DNA of 64,000 nucleotides from Cellulosilyticum sp. I15G10I2 (GTDB lineage Bacteria > Bacillota > Clostridia > Lachnospirales > Cellulosilyticaceae), in NCBI RefSeq assembly GCF_900095725.1, contig NZ_FMMP01000028.1:124001-188000 (forward strand). The letters are read 5' to 3'. Made by a program: the position numbers and the translations under genes. The notes below the pieces were generated by a model. It saw nothing but the letters and a program-made list of their open reading frames with translations, was not told the origin of the DNA and did not search any database. Below are positions 39,070-48,112 of the stretch, one piece after another. Within the stretch, counting starts at the first letter, position 1, and every line of letters starts with the position of its first letter.

Positions 39070-39327
39070 TTGGGCTGCCTCCTTGTTTTTATATAATATA
39101 AAAATATTGTTCTGACAAAAATCTATTTATTTTTAGATTTATTTTTAGATTTATTTATTGCCTTTTTATATTTTATATTATATATTGTTGTTATATCTAT
39201 CTTTAGTATAAGCATTTATCTGCAGTGCTTCAATAACCTATGTTGCTCAAAAATACAAAAATATTGCTATTTTATTTTTAAGATTTTTATACTTATTTTT
39301 ATATACTGTAGCTTGGGAGGTATGCCT

Positions 39328-40188
39328 ATGTTTGAATATCAATTAGATATATCTAATGCCTCTGAGTGGGTGACGATTACCCCGCACACTGCATCCTATA
39401 AGCTTCCTTTTTATATGACGGAAATAGGCCTATTTTATGCAGGCCAGAATTATTTTACACAGAGGGATGAGAAAAATACTTACTTACTGATTTATACCTG
39501 CTCCGGAGAAGGGCATTTGAAATACGAAAATACTAATTATATATTAAAGCCCTATACGGCTGTGATTATTGACTGCAATAAGTATCATTATTATAAATCT
39601 ACTTCTAAAGAGCCTTGGGTTTTTAGATGGATACACTTCGGAGGTATGTGCGCCCAGACTTATATGAACCTTATAATGGAAACACAATGTCATGCCATTA
39701 TTATTTTAGATCCCTTAACATTTGAAGAATATCATAGCAGCCTGATGGGTTTATCAAGTGTAAGTGACACCTATTCAAGTGTATGCACTTCAACCCACCT
39801 TTCCAATATATTAATGCATATATTATCTAGTAAATTTAATGAAACAAATAATAAAAATTATATACAGCATAAGGAAAGTATTAATAAAGTCATAGACTAT
39901 ATTTCTAAAAATTATAGGCAAGAAATTAATATCGATGAGTTTGCTGAGCTTATCCACCTTTCTAAGTATTATTTTTTGAAGATTTTCAAGCAATATACAG
40001 GTGCAACCCCTTATGAGTATGTGATCAACTACCGCATTAACGAAGCAAAGATTCTTCTTAAAACTACCAATAATTCTATTAGTATGATTGCATCAGCTGT
40101 TGGTTTCTTAAGCGAAAGTAACTTTATTAAACAATTTAAGCGTATCACACATTTAACTCCCTTAAATTACAGAAAAACCTGGCAGTAA
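39328..40188 (+). CDS. AraC-family transcriptional regulator with cupin sensor
   Basis: A 286-residue regulator, start ATG 39328 with GGGAGG 7 bases upstream. The N-terminal AraC_binding cupin-like part (LLIYTCSGEGHLKYENTNYIL, DCNKYHYYKS) binds a small ligand in this family. Two C-terminal helix-turn-helix motifs follow (INIDEFAELIHLSKYYFLKIFK and ISMIASAVGFLSESNFIKQF). It is divergent from the isomerase gene at 37567-39069 across 258 AT-rich bases, so that gene is its probable target. Confidence 0.9.
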   Translation: MFEYQLDISNASEWVTITPHTASYKLPFYMTEIGLFYAGQNYFTQRDEKNTYLLIYTCSGEGHLKYENTNYILKPYTAVIIDCNKYHYYKSTSKEPWVFRWIHFGGMCAQTYMNLIMETQCHAIIILDPLTFEEYHSSLMGLSSVSDTYSSVCTSTHLSNILMHILSSKFNETNNKNYIQHKESINKVIDYISKNYRQEINIDEFAELIHLSKYYFLKIFKQYTGATPYEYVINYRINEAKILLKTTNNSISMIASAVGFLSESNFIKQFKRITHLTPLNYRKTWQ

Positions 40189-40227
40189 AATTTCTATTGA
40201 TTGCATTATTCTAATATACATGCTTAC

Positions 40228-40273
40228 AAAGAGAGAGTTAGATGGAGCATACTTCTCCTCTAACTCTCTCTTT
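40228..40273. terminator. Bidirectional terminator
   Basis: AAAGAGAGAGTTAG (40228-40241) pairs with 40260-40273 around an 18-base loop, and lies between the convergent genes ending at 40188 and 40293. Confidence 0.8.
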
Positions 40274-40292
40274 ATCATTCTTTTTAAAATCT

Positions 40293-41552
40293 TCATACCT
40301 GAGCCTTTGTTATGCCTGATTTTTTTTCTTTTGAAATGCCGCCAGCCATATGCTCTAGTTTTGAATCTATAAATGTAGCTCGCATGACTGAGTCTTCTCC
40401 ATATTTGTTTCTTATATTATCTATCGCTTTATCTAACTTTTCATACTTATCGTATTTAAACATATCAAATATATTGTATTGATAAGCTTTGCCATCAGTA
40501 AGCCTGCTTGTGTGTACGCCTAACTGTCTAATAGGTGTTCTATGATTCCATAATGCATCAAATACTTTACAAGCATGTTCATAAACCTCGTTTGTTACAT
40601 GGGTTGCAGAGGTTAATGTCTTTTGATGTGATGAATGTTCAAAATAAGTATCTACTAGTGTTACTGTAATACAACCGGCTTTAACATCATCAGCTCTTAA
40701 CCGTGTACATACTGTTTCACATAAGGACAACAATACTAACTTTGCACTCTCTTCAGATCTGACATCAAAAGGAATAGTCGTTGAGTTCCCATACCCTTTA
40801 TTAGGTACTGTTTCATGCATAATCTTCATGAAGTCTATCCCATTTGCATACTGATGTATTACTTCTCCTTGTTTTTTCAGATGCACTTTTAATAGGTTTA
40901 TATCCGCCTTTGCGAGCTTACCAATTGTATTAATGCCTAGCATCTTAAGTTTTTTTTCTGTAGCACTCCCCACAAAAAACAATTCTCTTACATTAAGCGG
41001 CCACATCTTTTCTTCTATCTCTTCCGGAAACAGCGTGTGTACCCTATTTGGTTTTTTGAGATCTCCAGCCATCTTAGCTAAAAGCTTATTAGATGAAATG
41101 CCTATATTAACTGTAAATCCTAACTCCTTATATATCCTATTTTTTATAAGATTTGCTATCGTCACAGGCGAGCCATATAAACCTTGTGTGCCCGTCATAT
41201 CCATATAAGCTTCATCTATAGAATACTGTTCAACTAAGGGAGTATATTCTTTTAGTATCTCCATAAAAGCCTTAGAACATCGCACATAAAGTTCATAATT
41301 AGGCTTTACGATAGTGAGACTGGGACATTTAAGTAGTGCTGATGTCACTGGCTCACCCGTTTTGATATCGTATTTTTTTGCAGGCATGGACTTAGCTAAA
41401 ATAATACCCTTACGTTTCTCTATATCGCCGCCAACAGCAGAAGGTATATCTCTTAAATCAAGGGTTTCCTCTAAAATTCCAACCCTATAAGCAGCTTCCC
41501 AACTTAGAAAAGCCGAATTAACATCCACATGAAAAATAATGGGATTACTCAT
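40293..41552 (-). CDS. dinB: Y-family DNA polymerase (Pol IV / DinB-like)
   Basis: A 419-residue translesion polymerase. The catalytic acids are in FHVDVNSAFLSWEA (about 8-21) and the YSIDEAYMDMTG motif (about 109-120). GISSNKLLAKMAGDLKKP follows. The little-finger region (TIPFDVRSEESAKLVLLSLCE) is present. The length and INTIGKLAKADINLL hairpin domain fit DinB/UmuC-like enzymes of Firmicutes. It lies 11 bases downstream of a small gene that replaces the YolD-type partner seen beside such polymerases. No LexA box was identified. Confidence 0.92.
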   Translation of the reverse strand: MSNPIIFHVDVNSAFLSWEAAYRVGILEETLDLRDIPSAVGGDIEKRKGIILAKSMPAKKYDIKTGEPVTSALLKCPSLTIVKPNYELYVRCSKAFMEILKEYTPLVEQYSIDEAYMDMTGTQGLYGSPVTIANLIKNRIYKELGFTVNIGISSNKLLAKMAGDLKKPNRVHTLFPEEIEEKMWPLNVRELFFVGSATEKKLKMLGINTIGKLAKADINLLKVHLKKQGEVIHQYANGIDFMKIMHETVPNKGYGNSTTIPFDVRSEESAKLVLLSLCETVCTRLRADDVKAGCITVTLVDTYFEHSSHQKTLTSATHVTNEVYEHACKVFDALWNHRTPIRQLGVHTSRLTDGKAYQYNIFDMFKYDKYEKLDKAIDNIRNKYGEDSVMRATFIDSKLEHMAGGISKEKKSGITKAQV

Positions 41553-41563
41553 AATGCACCTAC

Positions 41564-41833
41564 TTAATATAAGACTTTTCTAATGATCCATTTGTGTGAT
41601 ACAACATAATATCTTAGTTCCAATAACTGCTCTCTTTGGTCAATGACTACTTTACAGCCATAATCAAAGGTTTTTAATCCTGCAAAATTCTTTTCAGCAG
41701 CATATATTACTTGAACGATATCAGCAGTCACTAATCTATGTGTCTCATCTTCTAAACGAATACGTAAAGGAACAATATCTCCCACTGCATTACATTTAGA
41801 AATTGTCTCAATAGGTATATTTTTTAGTTCCAT
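41564..41833 (-). CDS. Small conserved-type protein paired with the Y-family polymerase
   Basis: An 89-residue basic/acidic mixed protein with no signal peptide. It ends in LELRYYVVSHKWIIRKVLY and carries GDIVPLRIRLEDETHRLVTADIVQVI, which reads like a small beta-barrel. GAGGTGG precedes the ATG, and the polymerase follows after 11 bases, so it is surely co-expressed. I do not recognise a named family with confidence. A role with the polymerase, as for YolD in Bacillus, is inferred from position. Confidence 0.65.
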   Translation of the reverse strand: MELKNIPIETISKCNAVGDIVPLRIRLEDETHRLVTADIVQVIYAAEKNFAGLKTFDYGCKVVIDQREQLLELRYYVVSHKWIIRKVLY

Positions 41834-41961
41834 AAAACCACCTCTTGTTACCGAACATATGTTTGATTGTATTATATCAAAAAGGAAGATTCTTGTAAAC
41901 TATAAACTTATCTTAAGACTTATACACTACTACAAAACTGGCGAACTTTTTAACTGTTCCT

Positions 41962-42462
41962 TTAGTTTATTATAACTGCTTGGATGATAACTTTGCTTTT
42001 CCCCTCTTCATCTGATATAAACCGCAACGTAGCATTTAATCCATTTTTTATCCGCTCTACGGTTATCGTCTCGTCCTCTTTTGCATTGCTTATTACATAA
42101 CTCGGAGAATCTGCATAAATCTCATTATAATAATTATAGGCGTCTTCTGGAACTAAGTTGACCCTTTGAATCACATTAAAGATAGTTTTATCTGCTTCAA
42201 TTTTGCTTTCTCCTTGTATAATTTGTGCACCATCTATAATAGGTACATAACTTATTGGAAAATTATCCGGTATTGGAACAGACTCCTCTAATACAGAAGT
42301 TTCTACACGCTTCATAATTTCTTCTGAGGTTGCTTCATCTTTTATTTCCTTAGTAGTCTCAACAGCTACCGGATATTCTTGAATTTCATATGTAACAAGA
42401 TCACGTTTCCCACACCCTGTTATAAATAATGCACATACCATTACTACTAAAAATTTTTTCAT
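41962..42462 (-). CDS. Putative lipoprotein at the end of the pst operon
   Basis: A 166-residue protein with a clear lipoprotein signal (VVMVCALFITGC, cysteine at 17). A Glu/Thr-rich stretch and a compact domain (VPIIDGAQIIQGESKIEADKT, NLVPEDAYNYYNEIYAD) follow. It starts 19 bases after pstB on the same strand. No family recognised. It could be a surface partner of phosphate uptake; that rests only on neighbourhood. Confidence 0.65.
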   Translation of the reverse strand: MKKFLVVMVCALFITGCGKRDLVTYEIQEYPVAVETTKEIKDEATSEEIMKRVETSVLEESVPIPDNFPISYVPIIDGAQIIQGESKIEADKTIFNVIQRVNLVPEDAYNYYNEIYADSPSYVISNAKEDETITVERIKNGLNATLRFISDEEGKSKVIIQAVIIN

Positions 42463-42481
42463 ACTTAGTGTCTCCTTTAGT

Positions 42482-43255
42482 TTAACTAAATTTTCCGCTT
42501 ATATATCGTTGAGTAAGTTCTTTATCAGGAACATCAAAAAGCTTATTACATGTATCATATTCTACAAGCTCCCCTTCATAGAAAAAACCTACATAATCAG
42601 CTATACGTGCAGCTTGTTCCATATTATGTGTTACAATAATAATCGTATAGTTTTTTTTAAGTTCTCCCAGCAAATCTTCAATTTTCAAAGTAGAGATAGG
42701 ATCTAATGCAGAGCACGGCTCATCAAAAAGTATAACTTCCGGCTCTATCGCCAGTGCCCTTGCTATGCATAAACGTTGCTGCTGTCCTCCCGATAACTTT
42801 TCAGCACTCATATGCAAGCGTTCTTTGACCTCTTCATAAATATGTGTACACTCCAGCGCTTTAAGTATGATCTTATTCATCTCTGTTGTAGGTATCTTAG
42901 GTGTTTTTTCTAAAATAGGCATACTTAAATTATCATAAATACTCGTTCTAAATGGATTAGGCATTTGAAATACAAGCCCTATTTTTCTTCTTAATTCAAT
43001 AAGATACTGTTGTTTGTCAGACTGATAAATATCTTCTTCATCTACCAAAATATTACCGCTTAATTTAAAATCACTAATAAAATCATTCATGCGATTAATT
43101 GACTTTAACAGAGTTGTTTTGCCACATCCTGATGGCCCAATAAAAGCAGTTATAGCATTTTTTTGGATGGTCATATTGATATTTTTAAGAACATGATGCG
43201 TACCATAAAATACATCTACATTCTTAATATGAATACTTGCAGACTTTTCACTCAT
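42482..43255 (-). CDS. pstB: Phosphate ABC transporter ATPase
   Basis: A 257-residue ATPase with Walker A GPSGCGKTTLLKS (39-51), signature LSGGQQQRLCIARALA (about 153-168), Walker B VILFDEPCSALDP and switch histidine IIIVTHNME. The FYGTHHVLKNINMTI start and LRRKIGLVFQMPNPF are PstB hallmarks. The start overlaps the pstA stop (TAATG), giving translational coupling. No phoU gene follows, unlike many pst operons. Confidence 0.95.
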   Translation of the reverse strand: MSEKSASIHIKNVDVFYGTHHVLKNINMTIQKNAITAFIGPSGCGKTTLLKSINRMNDFISDFKLSGNILVDEEDIYQSDKQQYLIELRRKIGLVFQMPNPFRTSIYDNLSMPILEKTPKIPTTEMNKIILKALECTHIYEEVKERLHMSAEKLSGGQQQRLCIARALAIEPEVILFDEPCSALDPISTLKIEDLLGELKKNYTIIIVTHNMEQAARIADYVGFFYEGELVEYDTCNKLFDVPDKELTQRYISGKFS

Positions 43256-44193
43256 TATTTATCTTCTCCCTCTAATGCTTGTGATTTGCCTATTAAATCC
43301 ACAATAAAGTTAAGTGAAATAATAATTATTATTAAAAATAATGATGCACTAAAAGCTACCTCTGGCATATTCCCTTCTCCTGCTGGTGATGTGTAATAAA
43401 TATAGGATGTTAGTGTAGAACCAGTACTCGTCAGCGTACTCCACCAGTTTTTGACGCCATACCACGGCTGTACCCCTGTCATCCTTAGTGTTCCTCCAAG
43501 GGTAAGCCATACAATAGCAGTATCTCCGATAATACGTCCCATCCCTAAGATAATTGCTGTCACTATACCTTTTTGAGCAGCAGGCAAAAGCACTTTTATA
43601 ATGGTATATCTTTTACTAGCTCCCATCGCATAGGAGGCTTCTATATATGCATTTGAAACAGCACTAACAGCTTCAATGCAAGTCTTAGTAACATAGGGTA
43701 GAATCATAACAGCCATAGTAATACTTGCGACTAAAAAGGATCTTCCAAAAGCTTTTTGGATCCCCTCTACATGATCCACTTTACTGCTTAAAAAAGCAAA
43801 AAAGGGATTTGAAAAAATAGCAAGGCCAAAGATGGCAATAACAATAGTCGGAACGCCTGAGAGTACCTCAATAGCAAGCTTAAAAAAATTTGCCATAACT
43901 CCTCTTTTAGCATACTGTGTAAGATAAACAGCTGTTAAAAGCCCCCAAGGAAAAGCTATTAATGTCCCCATAACTGTCAGAATAAGTGTTCCTATGATAG
44001 GGGTGCTTATCCCTCCTGCAGCTTCCTTGTGAAAAGTAGGATTAGGCTCTGTTACAAGAAAATTTAAATTCATTTTTTCTAGTCCTTCTATCCCTATATA
44101 AATAATAATTCCAAAACATCCAGCTATTGCAATAAGTGCACACATCCAGCATAAAACTTTATAGATATTGTTCTGAATAAGATATCTCTTCAT
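43255..44193 (-). CDS. pstA: Phosphate ABC transporter permease PstA
   Basis: A 312-residue membrane permease. ATG 44193 is preferred, as AGGAGA lies 6 bases upstream; ten extra codons in frame lack an SD. It has about six TM helices; conserved regions are GGISTPIIGTLILTVMGTLIA, LSGVPTIVIAIFGLAIF and EASYAMGASKRYTIIKVLLPAA, the EAA loop that contacts PstB. It overlaps the end of pstC by 35 bases. Confidence 0.94.
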   Translation of the reverse strand: MKRYLIQNNIYKVLCWMCALIAIAGCFGIIIYIGIEGLEKMNLNFLVTEPNPTFHKEAAGGISTPIIGTLILTVMGTLIAFPWGLLTAVYLTQYAKRGVMANFFKLAIEVLSGVPTIVIAIFGLAIFSNPFFAFLSSKVDHVEGIQKAFGRSFLVASITMAVMILPYVTKTCIEAVSAVSNAYIEASYAMGASKRYTIIKVLLPAAQKGIVTAIILGMGRIIGDTAIVWLTLGGTLRMTGVQPWYGVKNWWSTLTSTGSTLTSYIYYTSPAGEGNMPEVAFSASLFLIIIIISLNFIVDLIGKSQALEGEDK

Positions 44194-45199
44194 GTAAATC
44201 TCCTGTGCTCCTTCCTTTACCACTTACTAAATATTCTACCACTCTAGTGAATAAACTCAAAATAATACTAGTTAGCAGAAGTACTGCAGCACATGCAAAC
44301 AGTACAGATTCAACAGCCGGGATACTCATAGCCTCTGATTTATTAACAATAGCTGAGGAAAGCGTAAGCACTGGTGTCAGAAATAAGACACCGCCATGTA
44401 TTAACTGTGGCACATTACTTATACCTCCGCATACCATAGATAAAGCAATAGCTTCTCCTGTTCCCCTCCCTGCAGCCAATATGACACCTGCCATAACACC
44501 AGCCTTTGCTGCTGGAAGAATAACTTTCCATATAACCTTCCAGTGAGAATAGCCTAATGCAAAGGCCGCCTCTTTGTACATTTTAGGGACTGCTTTAATT
44601 GCATCTACAGATAATATCGTTATAATAGGTAAGAGCATCATCGTCAGAACAAGTATTCCCGCAAGCAAACTCTTTCCATCTAATTGCATCGGCAAGACAG
44701 GATCTGAAATATACTTTATTTGCATATCTGTAGTAATAAACCAATTGCTAATAAGCGGTACAATAACCATGAGTCCTACAAGCCCATAAATAATAGAGGG
44801 TAAACAAGCGAGTAGCCTTACAACAGAAGATAAAAAACTTCTTAATCTATAAGGTGCAAGCTCACAAATAACAACGGCCGTTCCTACACCTAGCGGTACC
44901 GCCAGCAAAAGTGCTCCTACGGTTGTGAGCAGTGTTCCCATAATCAGCCCCAATCCTCCAAATATATAGGTTTCTGTAATATCACTGGCATTAAATGCAC
45001 TTGAAACTTGTTCAGAAAAACCCCCTTCGGTTAAAAATTTAAGGCCACTAGCTTTAAAAACTTTAAAAGATTGTTGCAGAATAAATATAAATATAAATAT
45101 CAAAACAACAGCACAAAGTGCTGTAAAGAACAATAATCCTATTTCAAACATATTATCTTTAAATTTTTCTTTAATCTTATGTCTGCTATATCTATCCAT
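44159..45199 (-). CDS. pstC: Phosphate ABC transporter permease PstC
   Basis: A 346-residue permease partner of PstA. The start is ATG 45199 (MDRYSRHKIKEKFKDN), with GGAAGGG upstream; an in-frame ATG at 45241 has no SD. TM1 is LLFFTALCAVVLIFIFIFIL. Conserved ACLPSIIYGLVGLMVIVP and the EAA loop KEAAFALGYSHWKVIWKVILPAA are present. A hairpin at 45242-45273 separates it from pstS, probably lowering permease expression relative to the binding protein. Confidence 0.94.
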   Translation of the reverse strand: MDRYSRHKIKEKFKDNMFEIGLLFFTALCAVVLIFIFIFILQQSFKVFKASGLKFLTEGGFSEQVSSAFNASDITETYIFGGLGLIMGTLLTTVGALLLAVPLGVGTAVVICELAPYRLRSFLSSVVRLLACLPSIIYGLVGLMVIVPLISNWFITTDMQIKYISDPVLPMQLDGKSLLAGILVLTMMLLPIITILSVDAIKAVPKMYKEAAFALGYSHWKVIWKVILPAAKAGVMAGVILAAGRGTGEAIALSMVCGGISNVPQLIHGGVLFLTPVLTLSSAIVNKSEAMSIPAVESVLFACAAVLLLTSIILSLFTRVVEYLVSGKGRSTGDLHEEISYSEQYL

Positions 45200-45241
45200 A
45201 TCTAACCCTTCCCTACTATAAATATCAACTAATACAAACAT

Positions 45242-45273
45242 GAGGCAGGATCCTCATTAAGCTATCCTACCTC
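45242..45273 (-). terminator. Attenuating hairpin between pstS and pstC
   Basis: GAGGCAGGAT (45242-45251) pairs with ATCCTACCTC (45264-45273) with one mismatch and no T-run. It likely protects the pstS 3' end or attenuates transcription. Confidence 0.5.
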
Positions 45274-45353
45274 TCGTCTGCTTCACTCCAACTCCTATTT
45301 TGAGATATGTGCCTGCTTATATTTTTAAAGTCTTTTAATACTACTATTAAATA

Positions 45354-46511
45354 CTAATTAATTGGAAGATAATCTTCTGAAACTAGAATCTGCTGACCTT
45401 TTGGACTTCTTATGTAGTTAATATATTTTGCCGCTATTCCTGAAGGAACCCCTTTAGTTACTAACATAAGCGGACGAACGTATGGATACTTCCCTGAAAG
45501 TGCATTACTTTGTGTTGCGGCAACGCCTCCAACATTTACCCCATGTACAGTATTGTCTAAATAACCCATTGAAACAAATCCAATAGCATTCTCATTTTTT
45601 GCTACCGCCTGTAATAAAAGCTGTGTAGAATTATGCGGTGTTGCATAACCTGGAATAGCATCTTTTGTAAGAGGAGCCATAGCCAATTCTTCAAACGCTG
45701 CAAGTGTACCAGATCCTGTTTCTCTTGTTTGAATAAAGATTGCTGCATCTTTACCCCCAATTTCTTTCCAGTTTTTAATTTTTCCACTGAAAACATCTGC
45801 TATTTGCTGCTTCGTTAAACTCTTTAGAGGATTGTTTTTACTTACAACAACCGCTATAGCATCTTTACCAATAATCACTTCATGTAGACCTTTTTCAGTA
45901 TCCTTTAATTCTCTTGAAGAGAGCCCTATATTAAATGTACCGTCTCCAGCCCCTTTAATCCCTGCACCTGAACCCCCACCTGCAACACTAATAGATAAGC
46001 CTGTATTTCTTTTGTTAAGAATATCTGCCACTTGTTGTGCAATCGGCTGTACAGTTGTCGAACCGCCTATCTTAAGCGTTCCTTTCATATCTGAAAAGTA
46101 TGTAATGTCTATATTATTTGTACTTTTGTTAAAATCTACCTTTGCTCCAAATGCTTCACTAATAAAACGAAGAGGTACTAAGGTCCTTCCATTTACCGTT
46201 TTAGCTGCTGTTTCTAAAGTTTTGACTTGACCATTTACTGTTGCATTTTTTGAACCAATAGTTAGCTCAATCTGCTTATCAGCTGACTCAATCTTAACAG
46301 TGTTGCCATTTGTAGTGACTATTCCCCCTAGCCCCTCTGCAATAAACTTTACCGGCACAAGTGTTGTCCCTTTTTCTACTACCGGTGATACATCAAAATT
46401 AATCGGTGATCCATCAATTTTTGCTGTAACTTTAGATGCTCCATATGTCACGCTTGATAACATCATAAACGAAGTGACTAAGAGTGCTGATATTTTTACT
46501 AATTTTTTCAT
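45354..46511 (-). CDS. pstS: Phosphate-binding protein PstS fused to N-terminal copper-amine-oxidase-like domain
   Basis: A 385-residue exported protein. A signal peptide (KISALLVTSFMMLSSVTYGA) precedes a domain of about 110 residues with the paired repeats TTLVPVKFIAEGLGG and RTLVPLRFISEAFGA, the Cu_amine_oxidN1 (stalk-type) pattern. The phosphate-binding module starts near 138 (GTLKIGGSTTVQPIAQQVAD) and shows the phosphate loops GGGSGAGIKGAG and RETGSGTLAAFEE. There is no lipobox, so the added domain may serve as cell-wall or surface attachment in place of a lipid anchor. It is the first gene of the pst operon. Confidence 0.92.
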   Translation of the reverse strand: MKKLVKISALLVTSFMMLSSVTYGASKVTAKIDGSPINFDVSPVVEKGTTLVPVKFIAEGLGGIVTTNGNTVKIESADKQIELTIGSKNATVNGQVKTLETAAKTVNGRTLVPLRFISEAFGAKVDFNKSTNNIDITYFSDMKGTLKIGGSTTVQPIAQQVADILNKRNTGLSISVAGGGSGAGIKGAGDGTFNIGLSSRELKDTEKGLHEVIIGKDAIAVVVSKNNPLKSLTKQQIADVFSGKIKNWKEIGGKDAAIFIQTRETGSGTLAAFEELAMAPLTKDAIPGYATPHNSTQLLLQAVAKNENAIGFVSMGYLDNTVHGVNVGGVAATQSNALSGKYPYVRPLMLVTKGVPSGIAAKYINYIRSPKGQQILVSEDYLPIN

Positions 46512-46587
46512 AAAAAACCTCCCTATATTTGTTAAGCTTATTTTGCTCTACTTATATTAAATAAATAATATACTTGTATTAAATACA

Positions 46588-46603
46588 GATTAACATTTGT
46601 TAA
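46588..46603 (-). promoter_or_regulatory. Possible PhoP-type box upstream of pstS
   Basis: Reading the minus strand, TTAACA and TTAATC lie 10 bases apart, resembling the TTAACA direct repeats bound by PhoP in Gram-positive bacteria. It is also a short palindrome, so the reading is tentative. Confidence 0.3.
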
Positions 46604-46683
46604 ATTTAAAATAGTAAAAATTTTTAAACTATATATTCTTTTATATTTAATTAAGCCTGAATATTTTAATTAAATTCATAATA

Positions 46684-46727
46684 AAATGTCCCCTAAAAGA
46701 TACGTATGATCTCTTTAGGGGACATTC
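46684..46727 (-). terminator. Terminator after the LacI gene
   Basis: AATGTCCCCTAAA plus AGA pairs with TCT plus TTTAGGGGACATT, followed on the minus strand by TTTATTAT. It lies 15 bases past the LacI stop. Confidence 0.85.
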
Positions 46728-46741
46728 CTATTTTGTAATTA

Positions 46742-47779
46742 TTATACTGTTACCTGAAACATCTTATCAAGTTTTGTTGCATCTGTAGAACCTCTAACAA
46801 CAAGCTCTCCATTAATAATCATTTGTCTTTCTTCGCTATTTGGTGTACTTATCTTATCCATTAATAACTTAACAACTTCTTCAGCTATGATATCTAACGG
46901 CTGCCTGTATGTCGTAAGATTAGGCACAACTATCTGACTTAAATAGATATCATCAAAGCCTGCTACAGCTATATCTTGTGGAATACGATACCCTTTTTCT
47001 CTTAAATACCCAATAGCACCTATTGCCATAATATCATTTGCTGAGAGAATCGCTGTTGGACGTACGCTACATGCTTCCATAAAATACTTGCATGCATGAT
47101 AGCCTGCATTGATCTCATAATCTGCATAATAAATCAGTTCCGGCTCGAGTGGAATGTCATGTTTCTTTAAGCAATTTTGATAGCCATTTCTTCTTTCATT
47201 AGCCACCTTATATCCCGAACTGCCATCAATATAAGCAATCGCTCGATGACCAAGTGCTATAAGATGATTGGTTAATTCCCACATCCCTTGGTAGCCATCT
47301 ATTACCACTGAACTAATGGCCTCATCAAACTCAAAATTATCCATAAATATAATAGGAAGACGTTTGGATAAATGCATAATATTTTTAATATTATGCTTGT
47401 TACCTCTATAAGTACATAAAATAATACCATCTACATTTCTTGTCATAAGATCCATGATAGACTCATGTTCAGAATCATTGCCTTCATCCATTCCTACTAA
47501 TATCAAACGATAGCCTCTTTGCCTTGCATAATCTTCTATATGTTTAAAAAGCTTAATATGATAAGGATTTTCATAGCTTGGTACCATAACAGCGATGACT
47601 TTTGACTGCTGCTTTCTCATGCCTCGGGCAATCATACTAGGTTGATAATGCAGTTCTTCTATGACACTTTGTATCTTCTGTCTTGTTTCCTCATTTACTG
47701 GGGCTGTGTTATTAAGTACTCTAGATACTGTTGCAACCGAAACACCTGCTGCTAATGCTACATCTTTTATAGTCGCCAT
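46742..47779 (-). CDS. LacI-family transcriptional regulator
   Basis: A 345-residue repressor. I use ATG 47779 (MATIKDVALAAGVSVATVS), with AAAGGAGG 8 bases upstream. The helix-turn-helix spans residues 2-25 (VSRVLNNTAPVNEET follows). The effector domain shows IAVMVPSYENPYHI, GIILCTYRG, AILSANDIMAIGAIGYLRE and AGFDDIYLSQIVVPNLTTY. A 20-bp palindrome lies 56 bases upstream, suggesting autoregulation. Matching sites flank the rhaA promoter 10 kb away. The MalF/MalG transporter genes just upstream are another natural target. Confidence 0.93.
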   Translation of the reverse strand: MATIKDVALAAGVSVATVSRVLNNTAPVNEETRQKIQSVIEELHYQPSMIARGMRKQQSKVIAVMVPSYENPYHIKLFKHIEDYARQRGYRLILVGMDEGNDSEHESIMDLMTRNVDGIILCTYRGNKHNIKNIMHLSKRLPIIFMDNFEFDEAISSVVIDGYQGMWELTNHLIALGHRAIAYIDGSSGYKVANERRNGYQNCLKKHDIPLEPELIYYADYEINAGYHACKYFMEACSVRPTAILSANDIMAIGAIGYLREKGYRIPQDIAVAGFDDIYLSQIVVPNLTTYRQPLDIIAEEVVKLLMDKISTPNSEERQMIINGELVVRGSTDATKLDKMFQVTV

Positions 47780-47835
47780 AACCACCGCCTCCTTTCACTG
47801 TCTTAAGCATGATTTAATTTCTTATAAACGAATAC

Positions 47836-47855
47836 ATATGAAAATGTTTTCATAT
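47836..47855. promoter_or_regulatory. LacI-type operator upstream of the regulator gene
   Basis: ATATGAAAATGTTTTCATAT is symmetric except for its two central bases. It matches the two operators at rhaA. The surrounding gap (47780-48112) also holds a hairpin from GTGTG/CACAC repeats near 47985-48008 and the transporter terminator; no gene is seen. Confidence 0.7.
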
Positions 47856-48018
47856 AACTTCTTTGATACTAACATTTTCTTTGAATAATTTCAATACTCT
47901 TTTTACGCCCCTTTATTTTTAGCAGCATATACACTAAATGTCTTCTATGATTTTCATTATATGCTAACTACAAGCCACAAAAAAGTGTGCAAAAAAACGT
48001 ACACACTTGTGAAATAGG

Positions 48019-48071
48019 AAAGGTCTTCCCACAAAACATATCACTTAAGTGAAGAGTGAGGGAAGACCTTT
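48019..48071 (-). terminator. Terminator after the MalG-type permease
   Basis: AAAGGTCTTCCC (48019-48030) pairs with GGGAAGACCTTT (48060-48071). The loop contains its own small TCACTTAAGTGA palindrome. It lies 42 bases past the permease stop. Confidence 0.8.
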
Positions 48072-48112
48072 TTATATTAAAATAGACTATTTCATTTTCA
48101 AAGTTAAATAAA

